Assembly (NCBI GenBank): GCA_026004775.1
Contig: BPJU01000015.1
Coordinates: 62,001 to 126,000 of the forward strand
Reading direction: 5' to 3'
Length of the DNA: 64,000 nt
From: Pirellulaceae bacterium
GTDB lineage: Bacteria > Planctomycetota > Planctomycetia > Pirellulales > Pirellulaceae
Of the stretch, positions 47,201 through 55,380 are shown piece after piece; within the stretch, counting starts at the first letter, position 1, and each line of letters begins with the position of its first letter. Position numbers and translations under genes: made by a program. The notes under the pieces are model-generated. The model was given only the letters and a program-made list of their open reading frames with translations. It searched no databases and was not told the DNA's origin.

Positions 47201-47292
47201 ATGGCTTGCAAAACGGATGGGAGAAGTGGGCGTTTCGTGCGGTGAACCCGGTCAAGAGAATATTTCGTGGCATTATGGTCGGATACGTTCAC
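44266..47292 (-). CDS. PVC-type dehydrogenase with HEAT-like repeats and a C-terminal haem c domain
   Basis: About 1008 aa, typical of planctomycetes and verrucomicrobia. The N-terminal beta-propeller resembles glucose/sorbosone dehydrogenases (FRLPEGLVIELVACEPDVIDP, SRISRLTDTDGDGRYETAVVF, ELGPDGALYVVDMYRAVIEHP). Middle residues of about 460-830 form HEAT-like helical repeats (LEDPAPELREQALILSERF). The C-terminus carries a c-type haem site, ARHCATCHRIG, and the family ending SLQEMADLISFIKNWRYLP. Likely a periplasmic sugar-oxidising electron donor. The GTG at 47292 has AAGGAG 9 nt upstream; the ATG at 47301 has AGGAG directly against it and is less likely. Last gene of a minus-strand cluster, 42 bp after the MetE-like gene. 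Confidence 0.9.
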   Translation of the reverse strand: MNVSDHNATKYSLDRVHRTKRPLLPSVLQAMHLLPVCAAFLALDWGPYCACGQTGQDSPPTLLQTPLPLEPEQARQTFRLPEGLVIELVACEPDVIDPVAIRFDAAGHMWVVQMIDYPDGPPEGQPPLSRISRLTDTDGDGRYETAVVFAEHLLFPTGVQPWRDGLLVTLSGRVIWMRDTDGDGQADVSETWFEGFTEGNSQLRANHPVLALDNMIYIANGLRGGEVRDVRRPGLPVVSIRNRDFRFDPRGSFYEPVSGLGQFGLAFDDFGHRFVCSNRNPCRHVVLEDRYLARSPGVAVSEVMQDVAAFAENSRVFPLTRAWTTSNLHAHQFTAACGVLWYRGTALPEEYRNNIFVCEPTGNLVHREIPEAAGATFTSRPAYDDRDFLASTDEWFRPVNLELGPDGALYVVDMYRAVIEHPEFMPEELKRRPDLYLGRDRGRIWRIRRSGAPPRSDPVGSTPEQWLKALEHPNAWQRETAARLILENEPPQIDQALRRLAAEATTTVTKVHALWLLEGLHQLDADLLAEALEDPAPELREQALILSERFREDPSWRNRVAAKAGDADARVRFQAALWLIPARREELEALATILERSADDVWTRRAVQLAAGPLADSLLVTLVERAAKEGATRLVDAIVDVARTAGQVSDPRPEVLDRLITLAVSDPALTAEMARRALAGLLAGWARRSPKALAWLSENPRQVRWRELVVQEERAASDGALPESRRIEAMELLRFDPQTDLLRTLALDTAQPTALRVAAIRFLSNRQATSDSDQAFWETLIGRFIQELPAVRTSLVEAALARREVAERLVRAMEEGRLPPRQVAAADFARLQKHSLPDIRTRVAQLASLRVSEDRQVVLERYQPCLQLPADPRRGRDVFARHCATCHRIGSLGVDVAPDISDSRTKTPQQLLVDILQPNRAIDGNYISYIVQTSDGRVLTGIIASETATSITLRQAENKTEVLPRSDIEMIQSTGQSLMPEGLEQNISLQEMADLISFIKNWRYLPNQ

Positions 47293-47334
47293 GTTTTCCA
47301 TCTCCTTCCCAAGAACCGGTGTCGGGTGCAACGT

Positions 47335-48372
47335 TCAGTCGCAGCCTATCTCACGCCGCACGATCTTTACACCGCTTACCAGATTGGCCAGTTTTTGGCG
47401 GGAAGCCCAGCGGGCTGTTTGGCTCAATCCACAATCCGGAGCCAGCGCCAGGCGTTGGGCCGGCACATATCGCAGGCACAGCCGCGTTCGTTGGGCGACG
47501 TCGGCCGGAGTTTCTATGTAGTAGCTTTTTACATCGATTATTCCCACCGCCACGTCAAATCGCTCGGCAAACCGTGCGAGAATCTCCACTTCGGAAAATT
47601 CGCGGTTTGCCATTTCCAAATGCACTTCGTCGACATCCAACTCCAGGAACTCGGGCAACATCGGTGCGTAGCTGCGCAGCCCGACAGCCCGGCCCTTATA
47701 ATTGCCGAAACAGAGGTGTGTGGAAACACGGCAGTGCGGGCGGAGCCCCGCCACCGTTCGGTTAAAAATATCTACCAGTCGGTTGCGATCTTCCCGATAG
47801 GCGTAGCAACTCATCGACGGTTCATCGACCGTAATTTCGCGACAGCCGGCCGCTACCAGGCGTTCCAACTCCTGCCGAACGATCGGCACCAGAGCTTCGG
47901 CCACAGCGTACCGGTCAGGGTATTGGGAATTGGGAACCAGGCGCCCGCTCAATGTGTACGGTCCCGGCACACTCATTTTGAGGGCTACTCCCTGCGGCGC
48001 TACCCGCCGGAGCCGCTGGAATTCCTCGACGGTTCCCAATCCGTTCGGAGCAGAAAGAGGGCCGACGATACGATGGCGGCCGCGTTGATCGTGCGCCGGC
48101 GGACCGAAGCGGCGAGCCGGCCTCGCCTCACGCTCGATACCCTCCAGGAACCCGTAAAACGACAGGTTGAAGTCCAGCCGCGTCTGCTCTCCATCCGTAA
48201 TCACGTCCAGCCCTGCCGACAACTGATCGTGAACCGCCACGATCACCGCGTCCTCCTGGAGCTCGCGCAGGTCGTCCGGCCCGAATTGTTCCAGATGGGC
48301 GCAAGCCAATTCCAGCCAACCGGGCCACGGGTAGCTTCCAATGACAGTGGTACGAAGCGGACGGGGTTGCAT
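47335..48372 (-). CDS. cobalamin-independent methionine synthase-like protein (MetE C-terminal domain)
   Basis: 345 aa, about the size of the catalytic MetE C-terminal domain alone, without the N-terminal half. The zinc ligands of MetE can be matched: His and Cys in VSTHLCFGNY, Glu in VHLEMANREF, and Cys in LAPDCGLSQTARW. Other shared blocks are TTVIGSYPWP at the start, ISDGEQTR-like VITDGEQTR and ITVDEPSM. Stand-alone core enzymes can transfer methyl groups to homocysteine or related thiols; the methyl donor here is unknown. It sits in a cluster with SIS, SDR and epimerase-like genes, so a non-methionine role is possible. Confidence 0.85.
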   Translation of the reverse strand: MQPRPLRTTVIGSYPWPGWLELACAHLEQFGPDDLRELQEDAVIVAVHDQLSAGLDVITDGEQTRLDFNLSFYGFLEGIEREARPARRFGPPAHDQRGRHRIVGPLSAPNGLGTVEEFQRLRRVAPQGVALKMSVPGPYTLSGRLVPNSQYPDRYAVAEALVPIVRQELERLVAAGCREITVDEPSMSCYAYREDRNRLVDIFNRTVAGLRPHCRVSTHLCFGNYKGRAVGLRSYAPMLPEFLELDVDEVHLEMANREFSEVEILARFAERFDVAVGIIDVKSYYIETPADVAQRTRLCLRYVPAQRLALAPDCGLSQTARWASRQKLANLVSGVKIVRREIGCD

Positions 48373-48389
48373 CGCCAGGTTGCTCCCGG

Positions 48390-49223
48390 TCAGGAAGGCA
48401 ATTCCGATTGGGCTCGGCCGGAATGACTCGCACCGGCACCCGCCAACAGGGCTCCCAGGCGCCGCCCGTGTTCATCGTAAGCCTCTTCGAACAGGCGTCG
48501 CGACCGGTCGGGCCCCACCACATTGGCTGCGGCGAGCACCGGCGGCAAGGCTCCACGCGAAGCCAAACGCGAGGCGACTTCGGCCTTGATCGCGTTGACA
48601 ACCAGGGCTCCTCCCACGGTGGAAACTGGAGCGATCGGTGTTTCCACGCCGGCCAACCGGACCACGGCGTCGCCGGGAGGGGCTCCGGTATCGAGCACCA
48701 GGTCGGCTACGTCGGGCAATTTGAGCCCGCGCGGGTGCCGGCTCGCCATCGTTCGCGAATGCGCTACACTCACTAAGGCCACCACGCGGATGCCGGCCCG
48801 ACGGAATAGCTCGGCCATTTCCACGGTCACGACACTCACCCCGCTAGACGAAATTAGCAGTGCGCAGTCGCGCGCATCCAGGGCAAAATTCCTCAAAATG
48901 CGTTCTGCCAGCCCGGGACAGTTTTCCAGAAACATTGCCTGCCTTTGCCCATTGGCCCCCACCACTTGATTGTGGAAAGTCAGCGACAGCTCCACGATCG
49001 GATGAAACCCGGGGAACGATCCGTACCGGGGCCACATTTCCTCCACCAGGATGCGGCTGTGTCCGGCGCCGAACAGATGCACGACGCGACCTTGGTGAAT
49101 ACTTTCGGCGAACCAGTCGGCGGCTTGCTCGATCGCCGCTTTCTGCCGCCGCACCGATGCCAACAGCCATTCACAGGATGCCAGATACTGTTCTGTCGCT
49201 GAAATCTCGGGACTATTACTCAT
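48390..49223 (-). CDS. SIS domain phosphosugar isomerase/binding protein
   Basis: 277 aa, a stand-alone SIS domain of the kind found in amino-sugar isomerases and kinase-regulator families. Conserved parts are GRVVHLFGAGHSRILVEEM, ALDARDCALLISSSGVSVVTVEMAELFR and GIRVVALVSVAHSRT; ISSSGxS is the phosphosugar-binding Ser cluster. The C-terminal part has TVGGALVVNAIKAEVA. The ATG at 49223 is chosen because it begins the domain (MSNSPEISATEQYL); the open frame runs 77 codons upstream without similarity. It is 17 bp upstream of the MetE-like gene on the same strand. The specific sugar is not known. Confidence 0.83.
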   Translation of the reverse strand: MSNSPEISATEQYLASCEWLLASVRRQKAAIEQAADWFAESIHQGRVVHLFGAGHSRILVEEMWPRYGSFPGFHPIVELSLTFHNQVVGANGQRQAMFLENCPGLAERILRNFALDARDCALLISSSGVSVVTVEMAELFRRAGIRVVALVSVAHSRTMASRHPRGLKLPDVADLVLDTGAPPGDAVVRLAGVETPIAPVSTVGGALVVNAIKAEVASRLASRGALPPVLAAANVVGPDRSRRLFEEAYDEHGRRLGALLAGAGASHSGRAQSELPS

Positions 49224-49450
49224 TTTCCGTTCAGTTTGGGCCGGCCTCTCGTCCCCATGCGCTCCTCGGCTGCGGAGTACAACTTGGTCAATACTGTTCA
49301 TCATAGGTTGCCAACGCCCGCCGATCCACACGCCTGGAAAGCGCCGCTGGATCACACGGTGAACACAAACCGACGAAGCGATGTCGCATCTGCGGTTTTG
49401 CTTTCGATGGGTGGATGGCCGGTGAATCGCGCCGTAAGGCAAGACGAGGT

Positions 49451-50326
49451 TCAATCGTGGGGCGAAGAGCGGATCGCCACGGCGCCCGAATCGGTGACGG
49501 TCCAGCCGCCGTCGACGGCGATCACTTGGCCGGTGACCAGGCGGGATTCGTCGGACAAAAGGTAAACGACGGCGGCCGCCACGTCACTGGGCAGGCCGGG
49601 CCCGCCCTGCCCTAGCGGCTGCTTGCGCCGCAGAAACTCCTGGATCTGGTCATCGGCCAGGGCCCGCTCGGCCATCGGGGTTTGGATCAGACCGGGTGCC
49701 ACAGCATTGACACGGATGTTCCACGGTGCATAAAAGGCGGCCGCGGCTCGGGTCAGTCCGACTACCGCCGCTTTGGCGGCCGCATAGGCGTGAGTGGCAA
49801 AGTGCCGTGGGGCCGGGTGATCAGCCAATACCGAGGTGATGTTGACGATCGAGCCTTGTCCGGCACGCATCAGGGGCTCGAGCGCCGCGCGGTTCGAATG
49901 ATAAACCGTCTCCAGATTCCACCGCAATGTCTCAGTCCACCCTTCCCACGGGATTTCGTGCAACGGACCATCCCCCAAGGCTCGCCCGCTCCCTCCGGCC
50001 ACGTGCACCAACCCATCCAGGCGGCCCCAGGTCTGGATGGCCAGGCGGACGGCCACGACGGATGTTTCGGGATAGCGAGCGTCCCCGATCACCAGACGCA
50101 CGTGGCGGTGGCGCAGAGCCGGCAGCCAGGGAAGCGGCGTTGCCGCTTTGGGCATAAGCCCCGCAGCCACCAAAGTCGCACCACCGGCAAAACACGCCTC
50201 GACAACCGCAGCCCCGATCCCGCCCGTGCCGCCCATGACCACGATCACTTTCCCGGCCAGCCGTCCGGATGGCTGGGTCTGCCGAACAACCGGGTTGGGA
50301 TCCCTGTCATCGACGGGTTCATTCAT
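49451..50326 (-). CDS. short-chain dehydrogenase/reductase (SDR)
   Basis: 291 aa. Classical SDR: NAD(P)-binding VIVVMGGTGGIGAAV, the NAG-equivalent DGLVHVAGGSG, catalytic Ser in VNITSVLADHPAP, then YAAAK and NIRVNAVAPGLIQTPM. The C-terminal VTGQVIAVDGGWTVT is the usual family ending. About 20 polar residues precede the domain. The electron acceptor and substrate are unknown. It is between the epimerase-like gene (88 bp upstream) and the SIS gene (227 bp downstream), all on the minus strand. Confidence 0.92.
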   Translation of the reverse strand: MNEPVDDRDPNPVVRQTQPSGRLAGKVIVVMGGTGGIGAAVVEACFAGGATLVAAGLMPKAATPLPWLPALRHRHVRLVIGDARYPETSVVAVRLAIQTWGRLDGLVHVAGGSGRALGDGPLHEIPWEGWTETLRWNLETVYHSNRAALEPLMRAGQGSIVNITSVLADHPAPRHFATHAYAAAKAAVVGLTRAAAAFYAPWNIRVNAVAPGLIQTPMAERALADDQIQEFLRRKQPLGQGGPGLPSDVAAAVVYLLSDESRLVTGQVIAVDGGWTVTDSGAVAIRSSPHD

Positions 50327-50414
50327 CGAGCAGCTTCCACCTGTATGCGGATTCGCGCGGTTACGGCGCTAAACTGATTCTTATGCGTAATCGCGATGGT
50401 CCTGGGAATCATTG

Positions 50415-51335
50415 TCATCTTCGCGGGATGAAATTTCGCAGATATGTATGGCATTGGACAAGTGAAGCTTTTCGCGACTCCAAACTGTCTTCATAGGCAC
50501 GGTCTTCCACTTCCACGCAAATCGGCCCTCGGTAACCAACGTCTGTCAATACGGAAAAGAATTTGCCCCAGTCGATCTCGCCCAGTCCGGGTAGTTTCGG
50601 AACGTGATATTCCAGCGGTGTGGCAAGAATACCGACGTCATCCAGCCGGTGGTGATCGATCCGCACATCCTTGGCATGGATGTGGAACAACCGCTGCGAG
50701 AATTCGCGAAGCGGCTTCAGGTAGTCCATTTGCTGCCAGATCATATGCGATGGGTCATAATTCAACCCGAAAAAGGGGCTGGGAATCTCAGAAAACATGC
50801 GGCGCCAGATGGCGGGGGATATCGCCAGATTCTTGCCGCCGGGCCATTCGTCACGAGTAAACAGCATCGGGCAATTCTCGATACCGATTCGCACCTGGTG
50901 CTCTTCAGCAAACGCTACCAGTGGTCGCCAGACTTCCAGGAAGCGCTGCCAGTTTTCGTCGATAGAGCGAGTCCAGTCGCGGCCTACGAACGTATTCATC
51001 TGCCGGATACCCAGACGCGCCGCGGCTTGAATCACCTTGCGGATGTGTTCGACGGCAGCCTGAGATTCCCCGGCATTCGGTGACAGCGGATTCGGATAAT
51101 AGCCCAGCCCGCTGATGGCTACTCCCGTGGATTCCACCAGGCGGCGCACCGATTCGGCTTGTGTATCAGAAAAGTCCGTGACGTCCAGATGCGTCACGCC
51201 TGCATACCGCCGCTCAGCCTTGCTGACAGGCCAGCACATGATTTCCACGCAGTCATAACCTGTTTCGGCAGCGAATCGGAGCACTTCCTCCAGTGACAAC
51301 TCAGGCAGGATCGCGCTGACAAAACCAAGTTTCAT
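50415..51335 (-). CDS. sugar phosphate isomerase/epimerase (TIM barrel, IolE/EC-like)
   Basis: 306 aa. Reads as an AP endonuclease 2-like barrel: [97 protein letters not shown] and [16 protein letters not shown]. The Glu-Asp-His-Glu metal pattern is present (IENC, YDPSH, HAKD, VEVED). The start at 51335 has AAAGGGG 9 nt upstream and opens the domain; the open frame continues far into the upstream region, overlapping the divergent receiver gene, and is not credible there. First gene of the minus-strand catabolic-looking cluster. Confidence 0.88.
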   Translation of the reverse strand: MKLGFVSAILPELSLEEVLRFAAETGYDCVEIMCWPVSKAERRYAGVTHLDVTDFSDTQAESVRRLVESTGVAISGLGYYPNPLSPNAGESQAAVEHIRKVIQAAARLGIRQMNTFVGRDWTRSIDENWQRFLEVWRPLVAFAEEHQVRIGIENCPMLFTRDEWPGGKNLAISPAIWRRMFSEIPSPFFGLNYDPSHMIWQQMDYLKPLREFSQRLFHIHAKDVRIDHHRLDDVGILATPLEYHVPKLPGLGEIDWGKFFSVLTDVGYRGPICVEVEDRAYEDSLESRKASLVQCHTYLRNFIPRR

Positions 51336-51522
51336 GGCTATCAACCCCTTTCGTGCAGATTTGCCGCAGCCGCGTTTTGTTTGAGCCTCCAGCGCCAACG
51401 AAACGAATCCGATGCATGTTCGACCACAATGTGCTAGACTAACTCCATGCCCGATCCATGGGACCGACCGATCATGGTGGCATAGAGGCAGGGCGTCTGC
51501 AAGACATCGCGAGGGTACAACG

Positions 51523-52431
51523 ATGGTGCGCATCCTGGTCGTCGATGACTGTGCTGCCGACCGCCACGTGATCAGGAGGCTGCTTGAGAAGCGGGAAGAG
51601 TGGCAGGTTGAAGAAGCCTCGGACGGAAAGCAGGCTTTGGCGAATATCCGGCAGTCACCCCCCTCGCTGGTATTGACCGACATGCAGATGCCCGGTTTGG
51701 ATGGCCTGGAATTGGTGCGGGTATTGCGCGAGCAAGTCCCCGGACTGCCGGTCGTGCTCGTCACGGCTCGGGGAAGTGAAGAACTCGCGATGAAAGCTTT
51801 ACGAGCCGGTGCGGCCGGCTATGTCCCGAAACGATTGTTGGACAGCGAACTGGTCGACGTTGTCGACCGCGTGCTGGACGTCGCCCTGGAACAACAGAAC
51901 TATTACGCTCTGCTGCGCGAACTGCGGCGCGTCCGGTGGCGCGTCAGCTTGCCCAACGACAAGACGTTGATACGAGCCCTGGTCAGTTTCGTGCGGCGGC
52001 AGATGTGGGAAATGCATCTGGGGGACGAAGCCCAACAGTTTCAAGTGGCTCTGGCCCTGGAAGAAGCTCTCTCCAACGCCTTGTACCACGGCAACCTGGA
52101 ACTGGACTCCAGCTTGCGGCAAACCGACATCGACGCCTTCTACCAACTGGCCGAATCCCGCTCGCGACAGGCTCCCTACAAAGATCGCCGAATCGAAGTA
52201 ACGGCACTTCTCAGTCCTGAACTTGTGCGCCTGCGCGTCCAAGACGAAGGACCGGGTTTCGATCCCGCACAAATTCCCGATCCGACTGAGGCGGAAAACT
52301 TGGAGAAAGTCAGCGGAAGAGGCATTCTGCTCATGAAAACGTTCATGGATAGCGTGCGTTTTTTGGGTAGGGGCAACATCGTCATCATGCTCAAGCGCTT
52401 ACAGCCAATGCCGTATTTCTACAAAGGATAG
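51523..52431 (+). CDS. response regulator receiver fused to an RsbW-like HATPase domain
   Basis: 302 aa. The receiver has [12 protein letters not shown] (acidic pair), phospho-acceptor Asp in [18 protein letters not shown] and VPKRLL (Thr and Lys switch residues). The C-terminal ATPase has an N-box [19 protein letters not shown], a G1 box [11 protein letters not shown] and a G2 box [13 protein letters not shown], which together define the RsbW/SpoIIAB anti-sigma kinase group. A 30-residue insertion lies between N and G1. GAGG lies 8 nt upstream of the ATG. The STAS gene follows after 3 bp. The inferred logic is that phosphorylation controls binding of a partner by the ATPase domain. Confidence 0.9.
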   Translation: MVRILVVDDCAADRHVIRRLLEKREEWQVEEASDGKQALANIRQSPPSLVLTDMQMPGLDGLELVRVLREQVPGLPVVLVTARGSEELAMKALRAGAAGYVPKRLLDSELVDVVDRVLDVALEQQNYYALLRELRRVRWRVSLPNDKTLIRALVSFVRRQMWEMHLGDEAQQFQVALALEEALSNALYHGNLELDSSLRQTDIDAFYQLAESRSRQAPYKDRRIEVTALLSPELVRLRVQDEGPGFDPAQIPDPTEAENLEKVSGRGILLMKTFMDSVRFLGRGNIVIMLKRLQPMPYFYKG

Positions 52432-52434
52432 CCG

Positions 52435-52800
52435 ATGAACGACACGTCATGGGCGATCCGCCGGGAGAGAAATGTCCTGGTAGTGCAAGTTACTGGTCCT
52501 CTGGGAGAATTTGATCGCCGGTTGGTCGAGCAGTTTACCCAAGAGGTGCAGAACGCCTTGCAAGGTCAAACCGGGGCTTCCTTGGTGGTGGATCTCGGCG
52601 ACTGTACGCTGTTAGGCTCCGGCGCGCTGGGGGCGTTGATCCGTTTGAGAAATGAAGTGGTTGCGTCCGGAGGCCGCGCTGCCTTGAGCGGAGCCACTGG
52701 CCCGATACTGACCATTGTGCGAACCGTGCGTCTGGATCGGATGTGGGAGCTGTACGACACGGTGGATGCCGCCTTGTGTGCGCTCAGCCCGGCAACCTGA
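52435..52800 (+). CDS. STAS domain anti-sigma factor antagonist-like protein
   Basis: 121 aa, a single STAS domain (LVVQVTGPLGEFDRRLVEQ, SLVVDLGDCTLLGSGALGALIRLRN, RLDRMWELYDTVDAAL). In SpoIIAA-type proteins the phosphorylated Ser lies in DSSGLG; here the aligned stretch is GSGALG, with Gly at the usual phospho-Ser position and Gly replacing the Asp. The product may therefore bind the ATPase without being switched by phosphorylation, or use the remaining Ser. It is 3 bp after the receiver-ATPase gene, so co-transcribed. Confidence 0.85.
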   Translation: MNDTSWAIRRERNVLVVQVTGPLGEFDRRLVEQFTQEVQNALQGQTGASLVVDLGDCTLLGSGALGALIRLRNEVVASGGRAALSGATGPILTIVRTVRLDRMWELYDTVDAALCALSPAT

Positions 52801-53214
52801 GCAGGCTGACGCTCGTCGGACAAGAGTCATTTTTCACCAGATCTGTGTTCATTCCGCCACGCGCTTCGTGCACGGCCGGCATCTTGGGCCGAATCGGTTT
52901 TTTTTTCACTTCCGGAGCAATGGGCGCAATCAGTCTTTTTACAAGCAGCACCGTACGAACTACTAGCGGAACTGGTGTTTCGGTGAGCATGCCCCACTTT
53001 GGACGAAAAAGGGTGACGTAGAATTCGATTACACGAGGGATGCACGCCGGACAGTAGATTTAGCGCCTATCCGAAAACCGGTTCGAGGGCCTATCGATAA
53101 AGGAACCAAGAGCGATTTTCGGATAGGTAATTAGTTAAATCTTGTCAAAAAGGTGCCAGGTTGGGGCTCGGCAGACTTGAGGATCGTGGTACTGATCGGA
53201 AATGAGGGCAAGGA
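52801..53214. other. intergenic region upstream of the diguanylate cyclase gene
   Basis: 414 bp with no supported gene. It holds a T-rich tract at about 52907 (GGTTTTTTTTTCA), a 12-bp inverted repeat at 53066-53127, and the ribosome-binding region of the GGDEF gene (GAGG 7 nt before GTG). Short ORFs of 60-90 codons on both strands show no family features. Confidence 0.5.
53066..53127. repeat. 62-bp inverted repeat, possible remnant of a small transposable element
   Basis: CCTATCCGAAAA (53066-53077) and its exact complement TTTTCGGATAGG (53116-53127) are separated by 38 bp. TTAG occurs on both sides (53060-53063 and 53131-53134), though the outer spacing is not symmetric. Could be a MITE remnant or a long hairpin acting as terminator of the STAS transcript. 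No other copy is obvious in the window. Confidence 0.4.
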
Positions 53215-54345
53215 GTGAGAATCGATCAGGTTGACGTTTTTATTTTGGGGATGGTGCTGGGGGCGGCGCTGGTCGGCGTGGGCGTGCTGCTGGCGGTGGG
53301 CGTGGTACGCCGGCTTTTTCCGATCAGCCAGCCTACCGCCGATCAGTTGTTGCAAGTTGCTCGTCAACTGATGCGGTGGAGCCGCGCGGTCGCCGACGAT
53401 GTGGCCCAGTTCGACTCGACGCTGGAGGAATTCACCGCGGCAAGCGATGCACTGGCCGGTGGCGACGCCGGCGACCCGCGTGCGGTGGAACGCGTACTGG
53501 AGGCGAATCGGCGGCTTCGCCAGAGGCTCCACCAGGCCCAAATCACTCTGGCCAAAAAATCGGCACTGATCCGCGAATTGATGCACCGTTCGGACACTGA
53601 CCCCCTCACCGGCATCCATAACCGCCGATACTTGGAAGACCAGATGCGTCGTTTGATGGCCCAGGCCAGGCGGCATGGGCGTTCGCTTTCGGTCATTTTT
53701 GTGGACGTGGACCGTTTCAAGTCCATCAACGACCGCTGCGGGCACGCGGCGGGTGATGATCTTCTGAAGAAGACCGCCCAGCGGCTGCGTTGCGAAATCC
53801 GCGAGCAAGACGTGCTGGGACGGTACGGCGGGGAAGAATTCTGCCTGCTGTTGCCCGACACCGGACTGGAAGCAGCCTGTGCTACGGCGGAACGCCTGCG
53901 CTCAACAGTCGCTCAGCTTCCCTGCCCGGGGGACAACCACCGTCCGGTCACGATCAGTTGCGGCGTCGCTGTTTATTCGCCCGGAGAGACGGCCGAACAA
54001 TGCTGGAATCGAGCTGACCAGGCTCTTTACGCTGCCAAACGAAACGGCCGCGATCAAGTCTGGTACCACAACGGTGCCCGCCTCTGCCGCTACACGACCG
54101 GCGGAAACGCCGAGGTTACCGGATGTGGGCCGTCAGAACCGGACGCTTCCAGCCGCCAACTGCGCGCCGCAAGCCAGGCGGCCGATGGCGGACCCCCCGC
54201 TCCGCGATTGACCCGGTCTGGGCGACAACCCGATATGGCTCAACCGAACGACGATGCGGTTGCGGACCATTGGCAGGAGATTTGCGGGCGGCTGAGACGG
54301 CGGCTACAGGAAGTACTTGCTGAGGCGGATCGGCCACCGCCGTGA
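53215..54345 (+). CDS. diguanylate cyclase (GGDEF domain) with N-terminal membrane anchor
   Basis: 376 aa. One N-terminal transmembrane helix (VFILGMVLGAALVGVGVLLAVGVV), a predicted helical stretch, then a GGDEF domain at about residues 125-285: DTDPLTGIHNRRYLEDQM, IFVDVDRFKSINDRCGH, and the active site RYGGEEFCLLLP (GGEEF form). Synthesises c-di-GMP from two GTP. No RxxD inhibitory site is visible before GGEEF. A 90-residue polar tail follows, ending in a helix (DHWQEICGRLRRRLQEVL). The start is GTG 53215, 7 nt after GAGG. It is 414 bp after the STAS gene, so not certainly in one operon. Confidence 0.9.
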   Translation: MRIDQVDVFILGMVLGAALVGVGVLLAVGVVRRLFPISQPTADQLLQVARQLMRWSRAVADDVAQFDSTLEEFTAASDALAGGDAGDPRAVERVLEANRRLRQRLHQAQITLAKKSALIRELMHRSDTDPLTGIHNRRYLEDQMRRLMAQARRHGRSLSVIFVDVDRFKSINDRCGHAAGDDLLKKTAQRLRCEIREQDVLGRYGGEEFCLLLPDTGLEAACATAERLRSTVAQLPCPGDNHRPVTISCGVAVYSPGETAEQCWNRADQALYAAKRNGRDQVWYHNGARLCRYTTGGNAEVTGCGPSEPDASSRQLRAASQAADGGPPAPRLTRSGRQPDMAQPNDDAVADHWQEICGRLRRRLQEVLAEADRPPP

Positions 54346-54483
54346 AAATGATTCTTTTGAAAACCCATAACCGGCGATGGATAATTCTTGCTGCCGGTAA
54401 CCCAACTCCCGGCGAATATGCCGTAGGCAACACCTGCCATCCGCCCTTGTTCGCGGCTGTGGTCTATTAGCGGCCTCGCTGGA

Positions 54484-55377
54484 TTACGGGTCCCACGTCA
54501 CCGGTTCTTGTCCCGCCCGTGTTCCAAGTGCGTGATATACCGCCGGATCGATCGTGGTAGAAATGTTGTGGACCGAACCATCGCACATGAGAAACTGGGC
54601 GATCGTGCGGTGAGGAGCGGAAATGTCACGATCATCACTCAGCGGATGATTCGGTGTGTGTCCTGTCTGGAAAAGTACCATGTGGCCGTGGTCATCGGTG
54701 GGGTCAAGAATATCGCGCACGGCACCGGCCCAGGTCGTCTCGTATTCGAAGTGATTACCATGCACGCCCCCGCTACGAAACGGCCCATTCTCCCGCTCGC
54801 CCACCGCAAACGTGTTACTTAATCCGTCCCGTATATCCGCAAGACGTGTGGCGCTGTTGCGACTGAAAACACCGTCGCGTTTTTCCGGTGTATCATCCAA
54901 GTCAGGCGGGCCGAAGTTGGCGACATAGCTAGCCATCGCGTATCGTTCGTCACCCATTTCCACAAATCCGTCCCACGAGCGATGATCACTGGGGCAAAGA
55001 AACACCGGCAGATGCCGCTCGCGTGGAATACGATTCACATTGTGATAGATCGGAAATCGAAAATCGAATTCGTCGTAGATTTGAGGCAGCTCGACGAAGG
55101 GCAATAACATAGCTCCCCAGGAAAAGCCGGCGGCATTGCCCTGAGGGTCGAAGCGAAACAAATAACCCGGCGGCAGGAGACGAAAGGCGTTTTCGTAGTT
55201 ATGCAGAGCGATCCCGAACTGCCGCAGATTGTTCTTGCAACTCATCTTGCGTGCCGCCTCACGCGCTGCCTGGACCGCCGGCAACAACAGCGCGATCAGG
55301 ATGCCGATCACAAAGATCACCACCAGCAGTTCGATCAGCGTGAACCCGGATCGAAAGCATGTCGGACGGCAGTTCAT
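54484..55377 (-). CDS. DUF1559 domain protein with type IV pilin-like N-terminus
   Basis: 297 aa. A prepilin-type N-terminus, SGFTLIELLVVIFVIGILIALLLPAVQ, with the conserved cleavage Gly and Glu 5, is followed by AAREAARKMSCKNNLRQFGIALHNYENAF, the DUF1559 signature. It ends with the family tail QFLMCDGSVHNISTTIDPAVYHALGTRAG. These proteins are abundant in planctomycetes and likely assemble or are secreted via a type II/IV system; the exact role is unknown. It starts 3 bp after the upstream His-rich lipoprotein gene, so they are co-transcribed. Confidence 0.93.
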   Translation of the reverse strand: MNCRPTCFRSGFTLIELLVVIFVIGILIALLLPAVQAAREAARKMSCKNNLRQFGIALHNYENAFRLLPPGYLFRFDPQGNAAGFSWGAMLLPFVELPQIYDEFDFRFPIYHNVNRIPRERHLPVFLCPSDHRSWDGFVEMGDERYAMASYVANFGPPDLDDTPEKRDGVFSRNSATRLADIRDGLSNTFAVGERENGPFRSGGVHGNHFEYETTWAGAVRDILDPTDDHGHMVLFQTGHTPNHPLSDDRDISAPHRTIAQFLMCDGSVHNISTTIDPAVYHALGTRAGQEPVTWDP

Positions 55378-55380
55378 TGC

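Noticed and set aside
47065-48426. 453-codon open frame on the plus strand
   Set aside because: Antisense to the PVC dehydrogenase start and the MetE-like gene; no domain features and composition typical of a complementary-strand shadow.
51336-51764. Upstream extension of the epimerase-like gene
   Set aside because: The extension overlaps the divergent receiver-ATPase gene and has no family similarity; the ATG at 51335 has a good ribosome-binding site.
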